Positions 55,196 through 64,000 of a DNA stretch of 64,000 nucleotides are shown here, piece after piece. The DNA is from Brachionus manjavacas (taxonomy: Eukaryota > Rotifera > Eurotatoria > Ploima > Brachionidae), in contig JAHQIY010000006.1 of the NCBI GenBank assembly GCA_019054805.1, positions 6,200,001 through 6,264,000 of the forward strand. Reading direction: 5' to 3'. Both the position numbers and the translations under genes were made by a program. Each line of letters begins with the position of its first letter. The first letter of the stretch is position 1. The notes under the pieces are model-generated. The model searched no databases. It saw nothing but the letters and a program-made list of their open reading frames with translations, and was not told the DNA's origin.

Positions 55196-55526
55196 ATTCA
55201 TTGAAATCGTAGATTATTTTAGGTTAATTATGTCCAAGGTGAATCATTATAGAAACTCAAATGAATCCTTCCATTATTTTACATCAAATAAATTTCAATG
55301 TTTGGTAATTTTTTGCTATTTGTCATAAAATTGTTTTTTGCTTTCAAAAAATACGTTCATTCATTTATTTTTAAAAGAAAGTTCTTAAAAAAAATCTTTA
55401 TTATTTGGAACGGATTTAATCACAAAAATTTATAAATGTTATAAACCTTAAATCCTGAACTATAGTTCTTTCCGGATCTGTTAGGATCTAGTGGTTCGCG
55501 GTTATAACGCTAATAATAAATAAAGA
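55196..55526. other. AT-rich spacer, nothing recognised
   Basis: No coding or repeat signal. Confidence 0.35.
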
Positions 55527-56346
55527 AATTAGTAGTAGTAGTAGTAGTAGTAGTAGTAAGACCGCGTGGCGAGATAACTCGCAGGGATGCCCCTCAAAGC
55601 GGTCGTCTTAATTGATAATGGTCGTATTTGATTTTAAAGGAGTCCACGGTCTCAGTTGCGACTATGTCGTCTGGCAGTTCGTTCCATTCATTAGCTATTC
55701 GATTGATGAAGAAGTTGTGTCTTTGCTGACAAGATGCCACGATCTCACGCCGTAGTTGACTTCTCTTCGTGTCTCTCGGAGCCGACCAATTTGGCTCGTT
55801 GTGCCACGTTATGTCATCTTTGCCTCTGCTGACTTTGTATAGTTGAATTAAGTCACCACGTTGTCGTCTTGTCTCCAAAGATGTAAGACCCATCCTCTCA
55901 AGTCTGTTCTCGTACTCCATGCCTTTCAAGGCAGTGGGGACTCTCGTTACTCTCCTCTGAACTTTTTCAAGGGTATTTATATCCTTCCTGAGGTACGGGT
56001 TCCAAGCCGACACTGAAAACTCCAGATGCGGACGAATGTAGGTGCGATAGAGTGAGGCCCATAGTTCTACATCCCTAGAAACGAATGTGTTTTTTAACAT
56101 TCCTAGAATTTGGTTAGCTTTTGATGCGGCATGAGCGGACTGTGAGCTGAACTTAAAATTAGGCGTGAGAATGATGCCCAGGTCGCGTTCTTCCGATGTG
56201 TTTTGAAGCAAAATGCGAGAGCCATCCTTCTTTTTTAGCGTATAAGACCTGGTTTCTGCTACATGCTTGTTGCTACCGATATTCATAACCTTAATTTTAG
56301 ACTCGTTTGCTTCCATCAACCAAGTCCAACACCATTCAGCCACTGT
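55527..56346 (-). mobile_element. 5'-truncated CR1-group LINE with microsatellite tail
   Basis: A 249-codon frame (55594-56343) starts inside the RT after FADD: NESKIKVMNIGSNKH, RDLGIILTPNFKF, YIRPHLEFSVSAWNPYLRK, LEKVQRRVTRV, SLETRRQRGDLIQLYKVSR and INRIANEWNELPDDI. The 3' end is a short UTR plus a TAC-type repeat (TAGTAGTAG on the plus strand, 55528-55558). The frame is undamaged, so the insertion is young. Confidence 0.85.
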
Positions 56347-56450
56347 GTCCTAATAATAATAATAACTTTATTAATAAATGGCCACTTCTAGCCTGAACAA
56401 ATAATAAAGAAAAAAATGGAGAAAAGAAAACAACAATAATTTCAGATCTC
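56347..56450 (-). mobile_element. 3' UTR of another LINE
   Basis: On the minus strand a GC-richer stretch (GTTCAGGCTAGAAGTGGCC) is followed by ATTATTATTATTA at 56350-56364 on the opposite strand, the tail form seen for CR1-group LINEs. The LINE at 55527-56346 abuts this tail directly in the same orientation. Confidence 0.45.
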
Positions 56451-57239
56451 TTCTAATCGCGCATGTCTAATATTTTACACAGTGTTAAATACTATCACTT
56501 GCTAAGCGCATGAGATAATAGTATTGCACTGTGAAACTATAGACATGTAAGTTGAATAGAGTCGGTGTTGTAGTTATTGAGAGAACTACAACATAAATAT
56601 CAATTTAAAAATAGAAATTTTAAATTTTGATAAAGATTTGTTGCGTAAATTAAATTTAAGAAAAAAAAATTTTAAAAAAGATAAACCTTAAACTAAAACC
56701 AAAATATGCAACTAAAGATACAATTATTATATTGAAGATTTTAAGGATTTTACGCGAAACTAATTCATTTAAGAAAAAGATCAATTAATATCCAAGAAAT
56801 AATAAAATCAAAGGATATTTTAAATCTGATTCTTAAACTTAGTCGTTAATATTACTTAGATAAATTTTATTTCGACCAGTGTGCGAATGGTATATTTTTT
56901 AAGTGTAAAAGACGAATGTTATCACGCACTTATATTACATTGTTCAAGATTCAAAAATGGAAAATTAAGCCTCATAGGCAGGTTTAAAAAAAAACTATCT
57001 GAGGGATATTGAATTAAATACTTACGTAAAAATTACATATGAAATAGAATTATCTATAAAATCGACTTTTAGTAAGTTATTTAAAATGGCATGTAATTAT
57101 TAATTTTGAAATAAAAAACAAAATTACTGAACTAAGGAACAAATTTATTTTTTTATTTCTATTTTGATAAAAAAGGTACATAAATAAAAAAAAGTAATAC
57201 AATTTATATCAAATTAGAACAAAAATAATTAAACATGGA
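56451..57239. other. AT-rich spacer
   Basis: No gene recognised. A TAATATTTTACACAGTG-like stretch near 56470 and its near-inverse CACTGTGAAACTATAGAC near 56528 form a loose inverted repeat. Confidence 0.35.
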
Positions 57240-57725
57240 CAAAAATAATATACATTTTGCTTTTTTTTTGTTTGTTAGATCCAACTGATCTACCGCGTTT
57301 TTTTTAACTTGGGGCTGTGGAGTAACGATTAGGATCTCTTCAAGACGAATTTTTTTTGATATTGACTCTTGAACAGGCGGATCGTCCGAATCTAATGCTT
57401 CATATACGCTGATACCTAAATCATTTACATTTTGAGTTTCATTATAATAACATCGCCAGGCATATTCTCTGTGGCCCGTTTACAGGTCCAATCGTTATCG
57501 GCAAAACTCATAGCTAGATGTCCTTGAGCTGATTCTAAGTTACGAAAACTACAGAAAGGGAGGTAAACTTTTTCCTTTCCCCTAGTTTTTTTCACTTGTT
57601 CTGGTTCAATAGACTCATCTTGGCTTAAGTTGTTTGGGATTTCACCGATAAAAGACTTTTTTTGAATTTTGTCTAGCTCAATAATTTCCTTTATGTATAA
57701 AACCAATAAACTCATCTTGTCGGAA
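57240..57725 (-). pseudogene. SWIM-transposase relic (N- and C-terminal ends only)
   Basis: Frame 57715-57425 has KVYLPFCSFRNLESAQGHL and FADNDWTCKRATEN, the N-terminal pattern of SWIM/FLYWCH transposases. It is followed by an acidic stretch and, after a frameshift in an A-run, RGRSVGSNKQKK, an AT-hook-like end comparable to KRGRPTGSKNK at 3030. The middle of the protein is missing. Confidence 0.4.
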
Positions 57726-57825
57726 TTAGATTTAGATGGTCTAAAATTAATTATTGATATAAAAAGTTTTTTTAGCTAAATATTTGTTTCAATTAGCTAT
57801 CAAAGAAATAAAATAGTTACTCATA

Positions 57826-59115
57826 CAGTGCTGCTACGATACCTTGAATTCACCATATTTTACGTAAATTATGGTAAATTCACGATATTTTACCATATTT
57901 ACCGTAAAATATGGTAATCTAAAAAAGAGTATTTTTCGGAAAATAACGATAATTACTGTAAAATTCAGTGAAAAAAAAAATTTCCAAAATTTCTCGAAAA
58001 AAACCGATTTTCATGAAAAAATTTTTTTTTTGAATTTTTGAAAAAGGAAAACAAAAAAAATTTAATTGAATTATGTGACAAAAATTGACGTAAATTTCGG
58101 TAAATTTTTGTAAAAAAAGGTAAAAAATGGTAAAAATTCAACAGAAAAGGAAAAATGGATTTTTTATTATTTCATTGAATTTTTTTTCTAAAAAAATTAT
58201 GAAAATTAATATTTATTTGTCAATTATTTGTTTTCCCAAATCAGTATTTGAAAATATTAAGTACGAAAATGTTAAATTATTTTTTTATACAGAGAAATTA
58301 TCAAAAATCATCTATATAGAGCTCTATAGAAAAAAAAAATTACAATCAGAATTTAATGATCTGACCAGTCACCATTTCTTTCACTTTCAATCTCAACAAC
58401 CTAGAAATGTTTTATTAAAAAATTAAAATAATAAAATTTTTTAATATTTTTACATATTTAAGATGATTTTATTTATTTCTTACATTTTTCAACTGTCAAA
58501 GTTTTTTGAAATACTTAATATCAAAAGTAAAATAATATGCTTTAAATGAAATCAAAAGTTAGACATAAATTTTTTTAAAAAGCTGGGCTTGTAAAATTTA
58601 TTCCAAAAGGATCAACATTCAAAGAAGCTTGGGACAAGACAGCTAACAGCTTAAAAGCAAAAAAAGCTAGAAAATAAAATTTATTTTGTAAATAATGTTT
58701 AAATATTAATTTTCAATAAAAAATTAATATATATTTTAATTTGTTTAGAAAAAAATTGAATGAAATAATAAAAAATCCATTTTTCCTTTTCTGTTGAATT
58801 TTTACCATTTTTTACCTTTTTTTACAAAAATTTACCGAAATTTACGTCAATTTTTGTCAAAAAAATTTTTTTGTTTTCCTTTTTCAAAAATTCAAAAAAA
58901 AATTTTTTCATGAAAATCAGTTTTTTTCGAGAAATTTCGGAAATTTTTTTTTCACTGAATTTTACAGTAATTATCGATATTTTACGATAATTATCGTTAT
59001 TTTACGAAAAATACTCTTTTTAGATTACCATATTTTACGGTAAATATGGTAAAATATCGTGAATTTACCATAATTACGTAAAATATGGTGAATTCAAGGT
59101 ATCATAGCAGCACTG
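57826..59115. mobile_element. Long-TIR Tc1/mariner-like element, copy 2
   Basis: Same termini as copy 1 (CAGTGCTGCTACGATACC and inverse), here flanked by TA on both sides, the Tc1/mariner duplication. Terminal arms are about 380 bp. The internal frame at 58127-58426 ends FNDLTSHHFFHFQSQQPRN, nearly identical to copy 1 but on the opposite strand relative to the window, and KFIPKGSTFKEAWDKTANSL follows downstream. An in-frame TAA precedes the latter in both copies. Confidence 0.85.
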
Positions 59116-59763
59116 TATTTGACAAAAATAAAAAAAAACGTAAGAAAAAAAGAGGAAGACCAAAAAAAATTAAATAAAATATAAATTTTTTTTGTGTGTA
59201 ATCACTAATTTTTGTAGATTGTATTAATAAAATTTACATTTAGAAAAAGTTTAGATGGTCCGATCAGGATATTTTCGTAGGTAATGAATGCTAAATTTTA
59301 GGCTGTGGGAAGTTTTTTCTCAAATAAAATTATTTAATTTTAGTAAAAATAAATTAGCCGTACGAAAAAATATTTAGAATATAAATAAATTGATTTTCCG
59401 ATTATGAACTTTTTTCTGGTAAAAAAAATTAGATAGTGAAAGAAATGTGGAGTACAATATGTGTGCATGAATCATACAAAATTACTTAAATTCTTTTCAG
59501 TGATAAATAAGTAATTAAATAATCAAAAAATAATAACTCTCTGAACCAATTTTTTAAAAACTTAATACATTTCTTCTATTAACTCAAAAATCACTTATTT
59601 TAATTTTTAGGGTAATTTTTTAATTTTAATTTAAGTTATATTAAATTTTAATTCTAATTCTTATAATTTAAAATAGTTATAAAATATCAAAATATTGTTT
59701 GTCTTTGGTAACGTCTTAATTAAAAGAAAATTAAAGAAAAAAATCAATGAATTTAGAATTCAG
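59116..59763. other. Spacer upstream of the small membrane protein
   Basis: The first 60 bases read KKKRGRPKKIK then stop on the plus strand, possibly the AT-hook end of another transposase. The rest is AT-rich with nothing recognised. Confidence 0.35.
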
Positions 59764-60261
59764 ATGAATAAATTGAGTGAAAAATTTTTGATAATCTATT
59801 TGTCATCTTTACTGAGCAATTTAGCTTTAAAGCATTCATTCAGAACATTTAGTTTTTTTATATTTGACGATGATGTGTATTATACGAAACAAAGCAACTG
59901 GATTTTAATAATACAAATTTTATTCACGATCAATTTTGTTTTACTTTTTATTGGAATAATTTGTATTTATCTGTTTGATATTATATTGCTCAAGTTAGTG
60001 ATTCAATCAATTTTGTTTATATTTTATTTTGTTTTCATTTCTCTCTCAATTTACCTGCGCAAAAACATTATCCTATTAGATTGGCAACCTGATAATGTTC
60101 TTTTTGTTCAAGAAATTGACGAAATATTTATTGGAATTATTGGTCTTGTGTGCTTGATTTTATTAATATTTTCTTTATTGGACTATTATGGATTGATAAA
60201 GAAAAATAAAGCTTATATATTAGTTAATAATTTTATTAAAAGATTTAATTTTTATCTATAA
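59764..60261 (+). CDS. Small four-pass membrane protein, possibly TMEM107-like
   Basis: 165 codons from ATG 59764; the frame is open further left, but this ATG follows an acceptor-like TTCAG. Four hydrophobic segments: FLIIYLSSLLSNLAL, WILIIQILFTINFVLLFIGI, VIQSILFIFYFVFISLSIYL and IFIGIIGLVCLILLIFSLL, with a loop between the first two and a basic end (GLIKKNKAY). Length, four passes, the loop and KK-rich C-terminus are compatible with TMEM107, a ciliary transition-zone protein, but identity is low and I would not transfer the name. It converges with DNAAF1, 38 bp between stop codons. Confidence 0.5.
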   Translation: MNKLSEKFLIIYLSSLLSNLALKHSFRTFSFFIFDDDVYYTKQSNWILIIQILFTINFVLLFIGIICIYLFDIILLKLVIQSILFIFYFVFISLSIYLRKNIILLDWQPDNVLFVQEIDEIFIGIIGLVCLILLIFSLLDYYGLIKKNKAYILVNNFIKRFNFYL

Positions 60262-60299
60262 AGCATAATCATTAATAAAATAAATGACTAAAATTATCT

Positions 60300-63200
60300 T
60301 TAATTTTGAACATTAGACAGATCATTCGACTCATTTTTGCCATCCTCGTTTGGCTCAGAAACAATTTCTTCAATTAAAACTTTTTTTGGAGCATCATTAT
60401 AAACAGGCTCTTCTTTTGCATCCATTTCAGTAATTAAGAGTTTAATTGGAGCTTGAATTTAAATTAGAAAACCAAAAATATTTTAAAATTAAAAATACTT
60501 GAATCCAATTCATTTTTTTGAGAGAAAATTGAGGACTTTTCCTCTTGTTGATTATTTATTTTAACCTCAATCAATTCATTTTCTTCAACCTGCTCCAATT
60601 CTGGAATTTCTTCATCTTCCTCCTTTGGTTTCTCTTCCAATTCATCCTTTGGCATTTCTTCTAAACTTTGGTCAGTTTTTGGAGCAATTATATTTTCCAA
60701 ATTTTCCAAATCAACTTCATTGTTTTGATTTGTTTCATTTTGATCTTGTCTAGATTGATTTCGTTCGGCAATGAACTTATCACGGCGTGCCAGTAAATCT
60801 TAGAAAGAAATAGAAAAAGAATAGGAAAAAAATACTAAAAAAAATTACCATTGACACTGTCCATGATTCTTTTATGGTCGGCATTGTCCCATTTTTTTCG
60901 CTCTTCACGTTCAGCATCTTTGCCACCAGCGGCCCAAGCTTCTGCACAAGCTCTGTCGCGGGGAAAAACTGGTCTATCATCCAAATAAGTAAGACCTTTC
61001 TGAAAAAAAATTAATTATAATTTTTTTAAATTTTCTTGAAGAAAAGATATTTCCTAAAACAAGATATGAATTTTATTAGAATAATTTTATCTCAATTGAC
61101 TTTGGAACTTTATGATTTGGAAAAAAAAAAAATTTTCAAACAAAATTTGAGAATTGAAATCGCTCATTGTATTAATCTTTAAGAAAAAACTCCAAAAATA
61201 ACCTGGAAAATAAAACTTTAAATAATTTCTTTAAAATATCTTAGACAATTGAATATAATTCTAAACTCGTCAAATTAATTTAATAACTTTGGTGCTACTA
61301 AGGCGGCGAAGCAAAAACCAGTTGGTCTAGAGACCATTTGAACGTAGCAGTCTAAATTTTGAACTGTTTAGCTGGATCTGAATTAAGACCAGTATTTTTT
61401 CCCAAATAAATATTATCAGCTAATTTAGATTTGAAAAATTAAATAAAAAAAAGTAAATATTTTTTAAATATGTTATTTACCTAAAATTTTAATAAAAATA
61501 AAAACCTTTTTTCATATAATTTTTTTTCTTCAATTAAAACAAAAAATTTTTATATTTTGAAAAGCAAATTTTTATTTGAAAAAAGGTTATTAATTTTATT
61601 ATAAAATAAAAAAATGAGAAAATTTAAACTTTAATTATGCTAACTAGTTTTAGATTTGAATCGGTTCAAAATTGCCACTAACTTGTCGAACAACCATGCA
61701 TTACGTCACAAAAAAATTTAATATTCTCAAATATATAAATAAATTATACGAATTATTCAATTTTTTTAAAATCTTTAGTCTACTTAAATATTGAAAAAAC
61801 ATGAAATTTTCTCTAATTGTTTATTTAATCAAATTTAATTCAATCAAACAAAGCATCATAATCATTTTAAAGCTATTAATGCTTATTTTAAATAATTAAG
61901 AAATAGTAAAATAAAATTAAAAGTTAGAAAATAGCTATATTTTCCATTTTTTTATCTATTTTTTAATTTTTTTTTCATAAAACGCCTACTGGCGATGCTT
62001 AATAAAAAAAATTAGTTAATTCATTTAACTACAATTGCATTAGATTCAGCGATTAAGAATAGAAATATTAAAATAAAGAAAAATACATTTGTAGATTTAA
62101 ATTATAAAAAAATAATAAATAAATAAAAGAATTATGACCAGCGTCATAAAGGAATTAATATTTTTTAATTATAAACTTATACTTTCGTTATTGTAAAACT
62201 TAAATTTAAATTGAACAAAAATTCATCCTTTTTTAAATAAATTGAAATTAAATATAATAAATTAAAATTTAAAAAATATTGAAACATATTTGGTTGCACC
62301 TATTTTATCTAAAATAATTTTTCTAATGTTAAAATTAGGCAAAAAATAAAACATCAATTAGATTTAAAATGATTAAAGATTTGATTAACAAAAAATTTAT
62401 TTTAGGTTTAAAAAAGATGCAACAAGCTATGTATTTTTTTAGATATATTATTTCATCTTAAATTTTAATTTATCAAAAAAGGAAGAATTTTTGCTCAATT
62501 TTCATTTGGATTTAATAATATCCAAACATTCTGCATCTAAAGTTTATATGGATTATAGATTGGAAAAATTATTAAGAACGAATTTATAAATGAATTGATT
62601 TTTTATCAAAAATATTTACACCATTTGAGTTCTAAACTTTATTTAATTTCTTAAAAATTTCGATAATTCTAAATTTTTAAAAATTTTCAAAATTCTGTTT
62701 TTTTTGTCTAAATCAATAAATTGTAAGGATTCATTTTTTTCAAAAAAATTTTTCAATTTATTTCGGTTTAAAATTCACCTAAACTTGATTTTTTTAGGTA
62801 TTGAAAATTAATTTTAAAGAGACAAAAATTCTAAGAAATAAATAAAAGTAATTTGAAAATTTCAATTCTTTATCATTAAATCAAATAATAACATGAAAAA
62901 TGATTGAAAGAGCTTGAATCAAAACTTACGATTCGAACAGTTAATGTTTTCCGGTAATCTTTGATCATTTTGATAGCAGGATTCCCCATTAAATTTAGAA
63001 CATGCTAGAGAAAAAGAAAAACTTTACTTTAAAAATTTTTTTGTTAGAATAATTAAATCAAAAATTACTAAATTTTTCATTTTATCGAATATTTCGATAA
63101 CTTGAGGATCTTCTATACAATTGTGAGATAAATCAAGACATGAAATGGAGTCACATTCGATCAAATGCTCCAAATCTTGGTATGTTTCTATTTTGTTATG

Positions 63201-63719
63201 AGATATGCAAAGAGAAGTGAGTTTTTTACAACAACTTAAATTTTCTATTTTTGTAATGTAATTATTGCTCAAATTGATGGTGTCCAGTAATTCAAGTGGT
63301 TCCAAATTTTCTATTTTTCTGATCAAATTCTGCTGCAAATACAGACACTTAAGCTCTTTTTGATTATCTAAATTTTCAATTCGGTTGATGCCATTGGATT
63401 CAAGCCATAGACACTTAAGTCCAGTGTACTCTTCAAGATTTTCAATAGTGCTAAATCCTTTAAAATGAAGGTACATCACGTCATTTAGGTACGGTGTTAA
63501 ATACAGTTTTTGCTCTTTGCAGTGTTTGCGTAAAAACTCTTTGGTCATTCTTGGACCAAACCGAGATTTATCTGAATCGGAATTTTTTTCCTGATTTTTC
63601 ACATTGCTATTTTCGGAAATTTTGGATGAATTTTCGATTCGAATGTTATTTTCTCGTGGTGTAGCTGCAACCTTCTCAACATTGGGACACTCTGGTATCT
63701 CTTCAATTAGGGTCGGCAT
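60300..63719 (-). CDS. DNAAF1: Dynein axonemal assembly factor 1
   Basis: Cytoplasmic leucine-rich-repeat protein needed to preassemble outer and inner dynein arms of motile cilia. Five exons: 63069-63719, 62930-63004, 60849-60999, 60499-60798, 60300-60451; phases 0,0,1,1; 442 aa. Introns are 64, 1930, 50 and 47 nt. After a variable acidic N-terminus, [20 protein letters not shown] begins the conserved core, then [20 protein letters not shown], leucine-rich repeats ([64 protein letters not shown]) and the LRR cap: [20 protein letters not shown], then [20 protein letters not shown]. The C-terminal third is acidic and low complexity, shorter than in vertebrates. Presence of this gene implies motile cilia and excludes nematodes. 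Confidence 0.93.
61000..62929 (-). other. Long intron of DNAAF1
   Basis: 1930 nt, GTAAGT donor and TTTTCAG acceptor. Contains a GC-richer patch at about 61290-61390 with the palindrome TGGTCTAGAGACCA. No nested gene recognised. Confidence 0.8.
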
Positions 63720-64000
63720 TTTTCGGGCGTATTAAAATATCAATTATAATTTAGTATTAGAATATCAATTAAACTCAAAATGTTCACTAAATTTGTTGAT
63801 TTTTCTGTTTCCATGGCAACCTTTTTTAACTATGCTCATTTTTGGGACATTAATTTAGTATCCAAAGAATTAGTCTTTGTGAATTTAAAATATATTAATT
63901 TTTTTTTTAATTTTTTTAGGAGTAATTTTTTAATTGTGTTTTAGTTTTAATATAATAAAATTTTTGATAAAAAACACAAACTTTTACTTAATTAACACAA
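63720..64000. other. Upstream of DNAAF1
   Basis: AT-rich; presumably 5' UTR and promoter. No motif can be assigned with confidence. Confidence 0.4.

Noticed and set aside
59117-59177. Short plus-strand frame ending KKKRGRPKKIK
   Set aside because: Looks like an AT-hook tail, but it is only about 20 codons directly beside a transposon end and could be chance in A-rich DNA.
1-64000. Bacterial contamination or horizontally acquired gene cluster
   Set aside because: Genes have spliceosomal introns or animal-specific domain order; nothing looks prokaryotic.

Overview
The window reads as nuclear DNA from a small-genome ciliated animal. It is strongly AT-rich and uses the standard code. Most introns are very short (about 44-70 nt, GT..AG), with a few of 1.3-1.9 kb. 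The genes are metazoan: animal type I fatty acid synthase, prostaglandin E synthase 2, vezatin, CTP:phosphocholine cytidylyltransferase, a Ly6 protein, a DUF229 protein and the cilia assembly factor DNAAF1. A monogonont rotifer such as Brachionus fits this base composition, intron size and transposon mix. That assignment is inference and no marker here proves it.

Layout. 1-5.5 kb is a graveyard of mobile elements: LINE pieces, a DDE transposase piece, a frameshifted glycosyltransferase, a SWIM-type transposase split by a younger insertion, and a Tc1/mariner relic. 6.3-7.7 kb is the cytidylyltransferase (minus). 7.7-20 kb is mostly gene-poor; it holds a three-exon Ly6 gene at 11.4 kb, a clean hAT-like MITE at 14.7 kb and a few weak coding candidates. 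20-24.4 kb is a DUF229 membrane protein with one long intron. 24.5-28.5 kb is mobile DNA: a GC-rich MITE, LINE copies, and a 1.3-kb long-TIR element whose second copy lies at 57.8 kb. 29.4-36.9 kb is a single-exon fatty acid synthase. 37.5-44.7 kb holds a 5-kb palindrome with 2-kb arms; the right arm runs into an intact vezatin gene and the left arm carries a broken partial copy. 45.7-51.4 kb holds two intact PTGES2-like paralogs in tandem on the minus strand. 52-59 kb is again LINEs, MULE/SWIM transposase relics and the second long-TIR element. 60-63.7 kb holds DNAAF1 (minus), tail to tail with a small multi-pass membrane protein that may be TMEM107-like.

How the genes relate. This is eukaryotic DNA and no operon is implied. 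Three gene sets touch lipid metabolism (cytidylyltransferase for phosphatidylcholine, fatty acid synthase, the PTGES2 pair), and two neighbours at the right end are plausibly ciliary, but physical proximity is the only link. I see no CRISPR array, rRNA or convincing functional tRNA. The most informative structures are nested insertions with visible target-site duplications, the vezatin-containing palindrome and the PTGES2 tandem pair.
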